The notes: a model not told the origin generated them from the sequence alone. A stretch of 64,000 nt of DNA from Syngnathus acus (GCF_901709675.1 NC_051097.1:5806039-5870038); one strand, 5' to 3'. Positions 1-40,834 are shown, counted from the first letter of the stretch. Program-made: numbers and translations.

Positions 1-2852
1 TATCCTTCAGCGTGGAATCCTGCAGCCTTTCGCTACATGCACACGGCGAGTCTGTGCGTGGCACCGGAGCAAGCAGACGTGGGTGAGTGTGTGTGCTCCC
101 TACAGGCGGGGGTACAAGTGAGTGAGCGTGTGTGTATGTGTGTGCGCGCGTGTGGCGTGGATTGGCTAGTGGTGTGCGTGTGTGTCCTCTCCACAGTGCG
201 CATTGACGCGCCCGGTCACATGGGCGTCTAGACAGCCTGTCGCTTGACAAAGAAATGGGATTGTGTTGTTGCGCAAACACTAAACGCGCGTTATCAAGCA
301 GAGCGCGCACACTCAAGCGAGCACGAGCACGCCAATGAAAAAAGAAAAAGTTGACGTTCTTTTGCGGGGCAAAAAAAGTGTCCCACTCGACTTAGTAAAA
401 TAAAAGTGGACATTGGTAAAGCAGTGTGGTTTAACATGAAATTTGGCATTTGTTTCGGAAGTTTTGTAATGTTAATGAAAAGGTTCCCTGTCAATTTAAT
501 GTACCCGCCACGAATTTTATCTGCACCATTACTACTGTTTCCCGTCACGAATTGACTTTATTATTGTTTGTATTTGACTTTCAATAGATTTCAAACACAC
601 ATACGTTTTCAAACACAAAAATCGAGAGGAATGTATGTGGTCCTGCGAGAATAAGACGAGAGAGGAAAAAAACCCAACTGATTTTAGCCTTGCTTGCTCG
701 TGACTGCCCCCTGCTGGACGCTTACGACACACTCAAAAAAATACCCCCCTTCTATTTATATGTATGAAGCAGAGAATCCACTTCCGGTCATGGGTTCAAG
801 AGGATGCGGCTCAGTCGATGCTTTGACAGATATAAAATCATATAAAATGTTTCAAGTTTTGAAAATTGTATCATAATCTAGTACACATATTTGTGAGGGC
901 AAAAATGTAACATTACAACAAAATTCATACACAAAAAATATTTTTATTTTGCAAGAAATTTTAAGTAAAGTCTAGAGTTCTCAACAAAACTTTTTTTTCT
1001 CAGTAGTCTTTTTCTTTGTCTTCCTTTTTAATGATTGTTATTAGCATGTCGCCAGTAATTTATAGTGGAGTCTAGACAGTCATTGTGCTGAATTTGCATT
1101 AGTGTATGCGTGTAGTTGCCGCAAAGACAGACAAGGAGGAATTGTATGCAGGCATCACTATGTTAATGTGCCCGTTTGGCTGGGGGGCAAAGTGGTGTCG
1201 GGGCGTCAGTGGGGGGCTCATGAGTGTCGTGACGTGTGTTAGAAGATGGAGATGGTTGTAGTCAATTGCTCATCCCTGTTGTCCCATGCTCCCGCAGTGG
1301 CGCCATTTAAAATTGCTGAGCAGGAGGAAGCGCAACGGGGCTGGAGCAACATGTCTGGAAGTAATCAGTCACCAGGGGAAAGCTTTGTGGAAGTGACTCC
1401 ATGTTGTCCTTCCTCTGTGTCTGCACTGAGAATTTTGCCCATGCCGGAAGCAACTCAGTCGATATCAAGACAACAACAAACTAGTTCAACCTTATACATA
1501 TATGTACCATAAAATATATACATAATGTACATTCTATAGTCTACATGCATGTTTTTATTGTACATATTTATGTATACACTCATTCATTGATGTTTCTACA
1601 GAAGCCCAAAAGTGTTTGAGCTAACTTTCCCCTGTCCTACTTTGGCCTGTGTAGGTCTACGACTCTTTGCATCCACCTTGAAGTAAAGTGGGGGGAAAAA
1701 AAACGAGTGGCTGCTTCATCCATCTTGCTGCAGTCACGTGAAAAGAGAGCCGTCGGTAAAATGACCCCGGTGGCGCAGCGGCACAAGGAGGACCATGTCA
1801 CATTGGAAGCACCTCCATTCAGCCATCTGCCAGCTCAAATCTCAATCCCCCCACCCTCTACCCCATAACGAAGCTGCAAGCAGGTGAAAGCGGGCCACTC
1901 TGGAGAGAGAGAAGCATTAGCATTGTTCTTGACCACGTAATGTCTTCAGCCGTGGAAATAAATCCATACTGTGGCATGAAATTCTCTGGGGAAGCAGCAA
2001 CCATTGTGTCCTTTTCACCTCCCTCACCAATGGTTTAATTTCTTTCATTTTCTTGGCTGCAGCCTCAGTTAGTAAAAGAAAGGGCGGCATTCAAATGGCC
2101 GTTGTGCAAGTTAGCAACCTTTTCAAGACCTCGGTTCAGCAAGCAAAGGATAAAGACTGAATGGGGAAATCAATTTAAAACATTTTCTTTGCAATAAGAT
2201 TTTCTATGTTCCCTACTAGTCTTAAGACAGCATTCTGATCATTATGTTTGTGGCATTACTAGATAGTCATTTAGCAAAAAAAGCCTTACTATACATGGCC
2301 ATTTAAAAAAAATAGCCTTACAAAATGTTTTATTATTAAAATAGCCAGGAGCTGTCCCTTGGGGGGGGCAGTGGACTGTCATGTGTCCGCACCATCAGGA
2401 CCTCGGACAGTGGTCTTTTTATTTTTACAAAAGCCTTACTATATACTATGTACATATATATACTATATTTAATGAAAAAATCCTTATTACACTACTATGG
2501 CCATTTCTTATGCCTTATAATACATGGTCACTTTATTAATAAAAGGCCTTCCTGTTGTGTCTGATGTTTATATTTATTTATTTAATCGTTTATAATATTT
2601 TGCATGTTTTATAAGTTATGTAGCTACTGCATACCTGTTCTTTAAGCTCTTGTGTGCCACTCTTGGATGTGGATACTGCTGGCAACTGAATTTCCCCCAA
2701 TGATCAATAAAGTTTCTATCTAGCAACCATGATTGTATCCCAGTGCTGCAAATACGTGTTTGATCCTTGCTTCTTTTTTAATGCACAAGGTAGAATAATC
2801 CAAACATAAACTGTCGGATAATTCCAAGTGATCTTAAAACAGCACAAACATA
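1..2852. other. Intergenic DNA downstream of dym, no gene seen
   Basis: No exon with splice borders and recognisable protein similarity was found on either strand. The stretch opens with a GT/GC-rich simple-sequence patch (about 80-190). It holds AT-rich DNA throughout and a patch near 2640-2725 that ends in GATCAATAAAGT followed by an ATCT-like tail. That looks like the 3' tail of a fish non-LTR retroposon rather than a gene's polyadenylation site. By human gene order SMAD7 could lie further left, but none of it is visible here. Confidence 0.6.
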
Positions 2853-3647
2853 TTGGAACGCGGCCCCCTGTTCCCTAATTAAGTGCACCTGTGGCAAAAG
2901 TTGGGCTCCTGCAGAACGCGAAAATGAACTCAACTTTTCACGCAGGTGTGTTTAACGAGGGTAACTTGGAAAACATATTGGAACGCGGCCCCGTTCCCTA
3001 ATTAAGTGCACCTGTGGCAAAAGTTGGGCTCCTGCAGGACGTGAAAATGTACTCAACTTTTCACGCAGGTGTGTTTAACGAGGGTAACTTGGAAAACATA
3101 TTGGAACGCGGCCCCTGTTCCCTAATTAAGTGCACCTGTGGCAAAAGTTGGGCTCCTGCACGACGTGAAAATGAACTCAACTTTTCACGCAGGTGTGTTT
3201 AACGAGGGTAATTTGAAAAACATATATTGGAACGCGGCCCCAGTTCCCTAATTAAGTGCACCTGTGGCAAAAGTTGGGCTCCTGCAGGACATGAAAATGA
3301 TCTCAACTTTTCACGCAGGTGTGTTTAACGAGGGTAACTTTGAAAACATATATATTGGAACGCGGCCCCTGTTCCCTAATTAAGTGCACCTGTGGCAAAA
3401 GTTGGGCTCCTGCACGACGTGAAAATGAACTCAACTTTTCACGCAGGTGTGTTTAACGAGGGTAACTTGGAAAACATATATATTGGAACGCGGCCCCAGT
3501 TCCCTAATTAAGTGCACCTGTGGCAAAGGTTGGGCTCCTGCACGACGTGAAAATGAACTCAACTTTTCACGCAGGTGTGTTTAACGAGAGTAACTTGGAA
3601 AACATATTGGAACGCGGCCCCCCGAGGACTGGAGTTTAACACCCCTG
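2853..3647 (-). repeat. Tandem repeat, six ~125-bp units, at the end of a hAT-like element
   Basis: The motif TTGGAACGCGGCCCC recurs at 2853, 2978, 3101, 3227, 3355, 3483 and 3607. This gives six units of 123-128 bp and a short partial one. Differences between units are single bases and TA-dinucleotide length changes. The right border on the minus strand begins CAGGGGTGTTAAACTCCAGT at 3647, which resembles the terminal repeat of common fish hAT-type non-autonomous elements. Within the units the motifs CAGGTGTGTTTAA and CTCCTGCA are also typical of that family. The opposite terminus was not found, so the element is partial or the array has replaced it. An open frame across the array is a by-product of the repeat. 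Confidence 0.75.
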
Positions 3648-3913
3648 TTTTATTGTGTATCTATAAGTTGTCTTCACACATTTAGCGTGGCCCAGTTATA
3701 TTAGAAAATGAAATAAATAATTCAATGCAAAAGCTTGACATGCATATAGAGACATAATAAAATTGGAGGCTGAAACACTTGCCTTATCTTACTGAAAAAC
3801 TTTCATTTGGATGAGTTATTAAATTCCTATTTTTACTGACCAAATGCATTTGGAGAGAACAATAGTATTAGCCACTGAAACTGCAAAAAAAGGCAAAGAA
3901 ATGAGTTATGACT

Positions 3914-3995
3914 ATATATATATATATATATATATATGCAGAATATTTTCGAGAGAGAAAATAAATAAATTTATTTTTCTTGAAAATATTCTGCA
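3914..3995. repeat. (TA)n run followed by a 59-nt perfect-stem hairpin
   Basis: A (TA) run at about 3914-3937 leads into an inverted repeat. TGCAGAATATTTTC at 3937-3950 pairs perfectly with 3982-3995, and the loop contains a second palindrome, AAATAAATTTATTT. TA repeats resume on the far side. This could be a small palindromic MITE in a TA-rich site or a hairpin transcribed in the dym 3' region. No function is proven. Confidence 0.6.
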
Positions 3996-4912
3996 TTATA
4001 TATATACACGTATACATTTATCAATCATTACAGGTCATTATCAATCGTAAGCATATTTCATGTAACTTATTCTTAAACAAAATAGACCAAAATAAAATAT
4101 TTTTGAACAAAAATTGTAACATTTCAAGACTGTAACGCTCTGTCAGCTCCATCAACACTGATATGTCCTCCAAGAAGTTGATTTTCATCAAATTAACATT
4201 TCCCATCTTTCAACTTCTATCATAATATTTAGACTTTATTCTTGTAATAATCTGGAATTGATTTGAAGAGGTTAATTTAGGTTAAGTACTGCTTTTCTGC
4301 CATCATATAGCATCGAGACAATTACAATTTTTTTATTATGGTGGCGATTCAATAACAGGTTTGTAATATTTATGGCGGGGCTCTTTGTCAATGATGGGCA
4401 ACACTGGATTCACCAAACAAATTCACCCTGTGTTTTACAAAAATCATTATTTGACTGATATTGAAATAACTCATTGTCATTTTTTGTTCAGTGTGGCCCT
4501 AATGCTCCTAAAGTGAACTTATCATTACAAGTGAGCATTTTACTGCATATTCATGAAATGCCAGTGCATCTGTAAATAAGTTAACCTACGTGGTAAGTCC
4601 TCTGCGTGTTTTAATTAACTTAGTTTTCTTCCAGAAGACACAACCATCGAGATTATTGTCTGTCGCTGGTCTCTGTAATGCCCCCAACAATGGGGAGCTT
4701 CAGCATTACATGCGCTGTGGAAGCAGGTCAATCCCCCAAGAAGATTCCCAGTGGAGAAGCCAGAGGACTTGTTTTGGTTTACAATAAATGAGGTTGCGCT
4801 GTGACGCCGCTGCAGCGCAAGTTCGAGGCACTTTCCAAAGCAGCGTCCTATAAAAAGCAACACACACACACTTGCACAAAGTGCCAGTCTGTACTGGGAC
4901 AGACACTCAGCC

Positions 4913-33563
<28,651 letters not shown>

Positions 33564-33819
33564 CTCCAGACTCAGTGCTGCCTCACTGCTTCTTCGTCGG
33601 GCATATGGCAACACCTTTGGAGACAAAAGGGCTCGGAACGTGACAAAGGCCACTCATATGTTTCAAATATTCCACACATTAAAACTCAAATAGGCACTCA
33701 TGCAGTATTTTCTTTTGCATCAATGCACAAGAGAACAAGGATGCAAAAACATGAAAATGTATGAGGTGAAAAATGTGCAGGTAGCTTTAGCTGACTTTAG
33801 GCAGGAGGACTAGTTGTAG

Positions 33820-33991
33820 TACCGTAATTTTCGGACTATAAGTCGCACCGGAGTATAAGTCGCACCAGCCATAAAATGCCCAAAAAAGTGAAAAAAAACA
33901 TATATATGTATATAAGTCGCTCCTGAGTATAAGTCGCCCCCCCACCCAAACTATGAAAAAAACCGCGACTTATAGTCCGAAAATTACGGTA
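33820..33991. mobile_element. Palindromic MITE of about 170 bp
   Basis: Near-perfect terminal inverted repeats start CCGTAATTTTCGGACTATAA and end with the complement, flanked by TA on both sides. The short middle contains three more copies of a TAAGTCGC-type motif. TA flanks fit a Tc1/mariner-like or related target preference. It lies just upstream of the first dym coding exon, in the first intron. Confidence 0.8.
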
Positions 33992-34049
33992 AATTGTATT
34001 TCACACGCAGACAAAAAACATTTACATTCGTTCAGGGTTTTTCAGTTAA

Positions 34050-34310
34050 CCTCAGGTGACTTGGACTCGGATTACACCGTACAGCGGTCATCAGATAGTT
34101 AGTTGCAGGGCGCAGACATACAAACAAGCGTTCGCACTCACTTATGGACAATTCAGAGTACTTCAACCAACGTGTGTGGATGTATTGTAAGAGGAAATCC
34201 ACGCACATGGGGACGTGGAAACTTCAAACAAGGTGGCCGAGTTTCGAACCGCTAAACTGAACAGAGTGGCAGACGTGCTAACCACTAGGTCACCGCACTT
34301 GCCGTTATAA
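34050..34310 (-). repeat. Degraded tRNA-type SINE, minus orientation
   Basis: Read on the minus strand it opens GTGCGGTGACCTAGTGGTTA and contains GCGGTTCGAAACT, a weakened B box. Diverged body fragments in the same order as the intact SINE at 58330-58701 follow. No target duplication remains, so it is old. It sits in the first dym intron. Confidence 0.55.
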
Positions 34311-34585
34311 ATAAACACATGCATGCATATGTACATAAAAATGGATGGATGTATAGTTACAACAATAGGATCCCTTAATATCCGTGTAGAGTTGAGTCTC
34401 TTCTTAGCATGACGTCGGTTTGTCTAATACAGGAAGTGCAATAAAGCTAATTGACGCGATACTGTCGTTGTGACTGGGACATGGCAAGTATACTCTAAAT
34501 ACGATTGAATAACTAGCAAATTTGAGTTGTTACTGTGACAGCTAACGCTAGCCGCTAGTCGCCATCAGCTGACCACTTAGCTTAC

Positions 34586-34857
34586 CTGTCACAAACGCTT
34601 CTCGTCGCTCCCGTGGCTCTCTTCGCTCGTGGGACAGCGAAATAAACCCGCCCACTGTTACGCCAGTTAAAACTAGAGTGTATTATCCAGGTGTAGGGTG
34701 AAAACGTACACGCTTCTAATGCTGAGGAATTACAATGAAGGCGGTAAGTTTTACTCTACATACACACTCACACACTCCATCGCCTCCATGTTTTCCACGT
34801 TGCGGACCCCTTGCGTGATGACGTCAGGAACGCAAGCTCACTTGCGTCGTGACGTCA
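34586..34857 (-). promoter_or_regulatory. dym: dym first (non-coding) exon and promoter with two CRE palindromes
   Basis: A minus-strand donor AG|GTAAGC at 34586/34585 marks the end of a non-coding first exon. Its matching acceptor AAAG|G is at 33614, upstream of the ATG exon. Two perfect TGACGTCA palindromes lie at 34819-34826 and 34850-34857, 31 bp apart start to start, roughly 170-210 bp upstream of the likely start site. Such sites bind CREB/ATF and ER-stress bZIP factors. No TATA box was seen. The transcription start is inferred. Confidence 0.55.
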
Positions 34858-35342
34858 AATACCGACGTCGAGCTAGTGACTTAACTCAGAATGGTAAACT
34901 CTCTGAATTCTGTTTTGACATTGACATGACATTACTTAACTAAAATGCCTGATTTAATATAATTTTGCTTAAAAAAGATACGTTGGGGTTCTGTCTTGAA
35001 TTATTTAAATTACTTGTTTTTCTTCATTCCCGCCACAATTAAATCTAAACAGTTTGTTTTTTTAAAGTAGTCCAAAATACTGTTTATTTTGGACAGGTTG
35101 CTGTTGTCATTTCATGTATAGTTTCAGATAAACACATTGAACCGTCTTTTAATATACATAATTTATTTCTTTATTAAATTTTACATCACATTTGAAGTGG
35201 ATAAAAAATGGTAATTGCTGAAATATTTAACAATATGTTGACAAAACTGAATAATAAACTAAGTGTCATCTGTAAAATTAGGAATGCAACATCCAAAAAT
35301 ATTTACAATTAAGTTTTATGTGGTGACCACTAGTTAGAAGGA

Positions 35343-35670
<328 letters not shown>

Positions 35671-36040
35671 CTACAATTACACACATCGTTATTCTTGGAG
35701 TGTTGTTATTGTGCCAATAAATTAGCAAAAAAATCAAATGTATTGACACACTTAAAACAGATTTCTTTATCAAATGCATAGATTTTACTTCAAATTATCC
35801 AACATACGCCACCATCAATTTACTTTACGTTTTGTTATTTTGCGACTATTACGTCATATGACTAGCTCCGTGGCTAACACTGAAATATTGCCAGGCATTT
35901 TGATGATAAAATTAAACTACACAACAAAATAGCGTAAATAACCACGTAATCGCATAACGAGGTTTACCTTTTGAAGATTAAAAGCACAAACAGGTTCACA
36001 CAGACTGGTCAATTGGTCAAGCGAAGAGAACGTTCAGGAA

Positions 36041-36090
36041 TCGGAAGTCCACACGCATGCGCATAATCTACTTCCGCTGCAGGCGGAAGT
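36041..36090. promoter_or_regulatory. Divergent c18orf32/rad1 promoter: NRF1 site and palindromic ETS pair
   Basis: CGCATGCGCA (36054-36063) is a strong NRF1-type site. ACTTCCGC (36070-36077) and GCGGAAGT (36083-36090) form a perfect inverted ETS/GABP pair around TGCAG, and a further GGAAGT lies at about 36042-36047. The region separates the two 5' exons (c18orf32 donor at 35968, rad1 donor after 36177), leaving little more than 100-150 bp between likely start sites. No TATA box is seen. This is the usual make-up of a bidirectional housekeeping promoter. Confidence 0.65.
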
Positions 36091-36394
36091 TGTCAAAGAA
36101 GAGGATAGAAGTAGTGGTATGATCGCTGGCGCGTTTCTTCAAAACTTTACCAAGAGGATGTCTGAATTATAAACTACGTGAGTGACCTTTATACTTTTCC
36201 AGTTTCGTGTTTACGAAGTTATCAAGAGCTAACATGCAAAAGGGGTACATGCACCACCAAGCTGCTGAACTTGTATTGTGTATCCCTGTTTGTAGTGCAT
36301 GCCACAGAAAAATCACTGACGCCCGTAACAAATAGCATTATGTCACAATTCCACTTGTGTTACTCTTCTATCCGTTTTTCTTTCCAGTGCTACA

Positions 36395-37857
36395 ATGACG
36401 CAGCCGCAGGGCGACGATGAGCAATACGTGTTGATGGCCAGCTTGGACAACGCTCGCAATCTGTCCAACATCGTTAAAGCCATCGCTTTCAAAGACCACG
36501 CCCTCTTCACCGCTACACGCAACGGCCTCAAAGTCACCGTAGAAGACTCCAAATGTCTTCAAGCTAATGCCTTCATACAGGTTTGTTTGCTTTTTCTAAT
36601 TCTTTGTAGGGCTTGTTGAATTCTATGATTGTGAAGATGTGACAGTATTGTTGGTTTTATATTCCAGGCTGAAATCTTCCAGGAATTTACCATCAAGGAA
36701 GATGTGGTGGGATTGCAGATCAACCTCACAGTTCTCCTGGATTGTCTCAGTATTTTTGGAGGCAGCACAGTACCCGGTGGTGAGTTGGAAGCTGCAAATA
36801 TGTCATATTACAACCCTCGATGAATAGTTTCAAACGTAGTTCTTATTTACTGCCTTTTTGTATTCGTATCAGGCGTGACAACCGCCCTGCGACTATGCTA
36901 CAGAGGCTACGGTTACCCCCTGACCCTGTTCCTGGAGGAGGGAGGAGTGGTGACTGTTTGCAAGATCAACACGCAAGAACCCGAGGAGCCACTTGACTTT
37001 GAGTTCTGCAGCAGCAATGTCACAAATAAGGTAAAGGAACTTCTGATGTCACCACAAAAGGGTTGCACTGATGGAAAACTCTTGTGAGAACAATGGAAAC
37101 ATGGATTATTTTGGTGTATATTTCTTTCCAAAGGTGATCCTACTGTCGGAGAGTTTAAAGGAGGCTTTTTCGGAATTGGACATGACCAGTGAGGTGCTAC
37201 AGATTACCATGTCTCCAAGCCAGCCTTACTTTCGGTAAGCACTCTTAATGAAGGTTTTTAAATAGGATTTTTATGATTTAACTTTTGATGTCTTCTCCTT
37301 ACTCCAGGCTGTCAACATTTGGCAACAGTGGAAGCGCTCATTACGATTACCCCAAAGATTCTGACATGATGGAGCTGTTCAATTGCACCAGTGCACAAAT
37401 CAACAGGTGTGATTTTTTTTTTTTTTTAAGTTTTGGGAAAATGAATGAAAATTATTTCATACTTTTTGACTTGCCAGACTTACATGTCTCCATAAATTTC
37501 ATTTTTGTTCTATAATAGTTAGCACATTACCTCTGTGTTTTCAACAGTACAATTTATAGTGGTGTCATCAAAAAAAAAAAGATCAACACCCTTCGAGCAA
37601 AAGTCTTATAAGATTAGCCAGTGTCACGTCGGACATTTGTCCAGAAAATTCTGTTTGTGCTTAAAACTCCACCCAGATACAAAATGTCCCTACTGAAACC
37701 ATCCACCAAGGCGCTGGCGTTGTCTAGCAAAGTGTCTGTGAGGACCGACAGCAGGGGAGTCTTGTCGCTGCAGTACCTGGTCCGCAACGACGACGGACAG
37801 ATCTGCTTTGTGGATTACTACTGCTGTCCCGACGAGGAAGTGGGTGATGACTATTGA
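36395..37857 (+). CDS. rad1: Cell-cycle checkpoint clamp subunit RAD1, 6 coding exons
   Basis: RAD1 is one of three subunits of the 9-1-1 (RAD9-HUS1-RAD1) ring, a PCNA-like clamp loaded at damaged DNA to activate ATR signalling in the nucleus. Coding exons: 36395-36580, 36668-36776, 36873-37030, 37134-37234, 37308-37406, 37677-37857. They total 834 bases, 277 residues (human 282). Recognisable blocks are GYGYPLTLFLEEGGVVTVCK, LDMTSEVLQITMSP and FVDYYCCPDEE near the C-terminus. A 5' non-coding exon ends at 36177 with donor GTGAGT, and its acceptor precedes TGCTACAATGACG. The exon-2 donor is a tandem GTGGTGAGT: use of the second site (36779 end) would add one glycine. It converges with brix1. 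Confidence 0.96.
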
Positions 37858-38329
37858 TGGTTCCCCTAGAAATGTGGCAGGGCAGCTTCAAAAAAGGTTC
37901 AAAATAGTTGAACTTGCTGCTCATTTCAGCACTTTTATATTTTCTGCTTTTTTGTGGATATGTTTACATATACTTGGGGGTGTTATCGGCAGCAATTTTT
38001 TTATGGCCGTTTTCATTCGATTGTGACGAAAAGAACATTATTCACTCATCACATTAAGTGCAGGGTGACCAGTTTCGTTACAATGAGTTGGCCACTAAAG
38101 GGCACGAGCTACTACGTGTTATCTGGTATTGTCAAGAATATAGTACAGTATTGTGGTTTTCACACAATACAATAATTTTACATCACGTATTACTCTTATG
38201 TTTCCATGGATTTAACAGTTGGATATGATGGATATGTACATTTTTATTTGCATCAACTCATCGTGCTGTCTACTAATGTTTTGTACATTTGTAATGTAAA
38301 GCTCCTTGTTATGGCAAAAGCGCTGTATA

Positions 38330-38335
38330 AATAAA
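38330..38335 (+). promoter_or_regulatory. rad1: Likely rad1 polyadenylation signal
   Basis: AATAAA lies about 470 bases after the stop codon and is followed by a T-rich/GT-rich stretch. The gap to the brix1 stop on the other strand is only about 410 bases. Confidence 0.55.
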
Positions 38336-38744
38336 GATGTATTGTACTTTATGGACAGCCTGCAGCTCTATCCAAAATATTCATATGGAAATCTTATTGA
38401 GAAGAACAACAGTAAACCATGGGGAGACAAAGCTTTTTATAATTTAACCTCTGGTATAGTAGCCTAGCAACAACATAGCTATTGTACATACATCCAAGTC
38501 CTGGCTCCTCAGTAAAATATACCTTTAGAAAACCATAACTGAAGTAGAATGTCAGCTTCGAAGAGCAGAAATCATCCCAAAGGTTTGACAGTTTGTATAA
38601 AAAAAAATTATAATTTGAAGAAAGAGGACATTTCTGTTGACTTCAAACACTGTTCTAAATTTGACAAGTAGTAGTTGCATTCACACATGAAAAAATTATG
38701 GTGAAAATAAATGTATCTTCCTGGTCATTGATCAGTCCCTTAAG

Positions 38745-40817
38745 TTACCTGCGCGCCATCTGCATCCTGTTCCTTTTAAACAGTTTGCGCTTCTTCGTCT
38801 TATTCTTCGCTTTGGGCTCTGGCGGCTCTGTCTCAATGGTCACGGGTTTCTCTGGCACCGGCGTATCGAAGACACTCTCCGTCATATCGCTGATGATCTC
38901 CGGCTTGATCTCGGCTTTCTTCACCTTCTGCAACTCCTTCACCAACTGCTTCTCGCGCACGCGGGCCGCCGCCGCCTGATGAAGCTCTCGTCGGTGCTGC
39001 AGCATAGGATCACGTTAACTCTACATTCCTTATACAGCAAGGAGATCATTACTAGGAATTGTGGCAATCATGCTATTGCTGTTGTTTCTTTACAGTTGTA
39101 AAGTGAATATTACCATATTGGGCGACTTGAATAACGGGTTTTCATAGAGCGTGGGCCCCCCGAAGCTCCCCTGAAACATCTTTATGAGATTGAGGACGAA
39201 GCGAGGTCCGATTTCCACCAGCGCCGCATCCTCCTCGATGATCTGTAAATGACCAATAACAACCCAAAGTTACATTTGATAGGGGATGTGTGAGGTGTGC
39301 ATGTGTGAGGGTGAATGACAGTGGAAACAATTTACCTGGTAGTTCCTGAACCAAATTCTGTTGTCTACAATGGTGAAGGTGATAACGTGGTCCACAAAAG
39401 GTTGACTCTTGGGGTGATAACGCGGTGTGGAAAAAGTCTGCAAAAAGACCTCTTAATGACAACTTGTTCTCCCATTTATTAGCGACAGCTCAATAAAAGA
39501 TCATTTTAAAATACATTCCCACAAAGTTCAAGATAATTGTATTGAAGGCAGGTTAAATAGTTTCTCAAGAAAGGTTGCACCTACCTGAATGAATAGTTCC
39601 TTCAGCAAAGCATAGTGGGGCGCTTTGTCAAATGTCTGCAGGGGAATACAAAGACATGAGAACAAACCCTACTAGCTTTGGTCGCAATCTTGTTTCTGGT
39701 TTTACTCACAGGATCAAAAGACAAGAGCGGTCTGGATCCTTTCAGGCAGTTCCCTGTCATCTTAAGCTCAGCCAGTGTATGAACTGTAAGGAGTTTACAT
39801 TGTTTGCATTACACTTTGTGTCATTGTACGAATTACACTCAAGTAGTAGATTGGCAGTCACTCACTATTCTCAACGAGGAATTTTGCAGAGGGTCCATGA
39901 GGGCTATTTGACACCCTGTGTGACAAGAAAATTGTTAAACCTAAGTAAGGTTTACACGCTAAGGAGTAAGGTGAGACCTCTTACCACATGTAGAGATCCA
40001 GTTTCTTCTTGGCTTCAAAAAAGAGGCACTTATTGCAGTTCTTCATCTCGCACACCTACAACCAGAAAAAATGTCTTAATCTAATCAATCAATAATTCCC
40101 TATTTATCTACTATAGCACTTCATAGGTATACATTTTATTAATCGTATGTAAAAACTCACCTCATTAATAACAAATAGCTTGTCCTTTCTGTCCATTTTG
40201 GTATCTGATGGGAATTAAAAAAGGTTTCGTGAATTATAGTTAGTTTGTTAAGATTTACGGATTTCCAGATGACACATTTTAAACCAACACGTGCATACTG
40301 AGCATACCGTTTCCGGTGCTTGTCTTTTAAAATAAAATTATTTTTAAAACAATAACATTCAAATCCTTTTTTTTTTTTTACTTTTGTTGAAACGCAGATG
40401 AACGCAACACTGACCTGCTCTCGAATGTGGCATGATGCTCCTCAGGTCTTGCATTAAATGTCTCGTTCTGAAGCTAACGCCTCTTGAGGAGAAGATGAGA
40501 ACCCTTTCTTTGTTGGTCCATTTTCCCTGTACACAATTGATACAAACAATATACATGTCATCAAAACACAATTCCAAGTTTTCCTAAAGAGGACTAAAAG
40601 TTTTCAACTGGTTAGCTTCTTGCTAGCATGTCAACACCCTCCGCAAATTATAACAAGTTCGGCCACGTACTATAGAAACCGGCGGCGGAATGGTGTATTC
40701 ATCTTTCTTCTCTTGTTGGGTGTCAGCGGATTCGCCTCCATCTGCGACAGATTCTACTTTCTTTGCCTTTTTTCCACCGGGTAACCGTCCTCCACGTTTT
40801 CGCTTGCGAGTCGACAT
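38745..40817 (-). CDS. brix1: Ribosome biogenesis protein BRX1, 10 coding exons
   Basis: BRX1 is a nucleolar assembly factor for the 60S ribosomal subunit and founder of the Brix domain family. Exons in transcript order: 40671-40817, 40415-40526, 40161-40204, 39985-40055, 39866-39915, 39710-39783, 39585-39635, 39336-39437, 39114-39242, 38745-38996. They total 1032 bases, 343 residues (human about 353). Residues 1-48 are a basic, nuclear-type leader (MSTRKRKRGG). The Brix domain starts GKWTNKERVLIFSSRGVSF and includes HGPSAKFLV and the strongly conserved TFTIVDNRIWFRNYQ. The C-terminus is charged and lysine/arginine-rich. An in-frame upstream ATG in the 5' region exists, but the MSTRKRK start matches the family better. 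The gene is divergent from dnajc21. Confidence 0.95.
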
Positions 40818-40834
40818 TTTTCTTTCAGGGAAAC

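Noticed and set aside
2700-2725. Plus-strand AATAAA as the 3' end of an unseen gene
   Set aside because: The surrounding GATCAATAAAGT plus ATCT-type tail is typical of retroposon 3' ends, and no upstream plus-strand exon was found.
2853-3620. CRISPR-like array
   Set aside because: The ~125-bp units are repeated along their whole length with no unique spacers, in a vertebrate genome; it is an ordinary tandem repeat.
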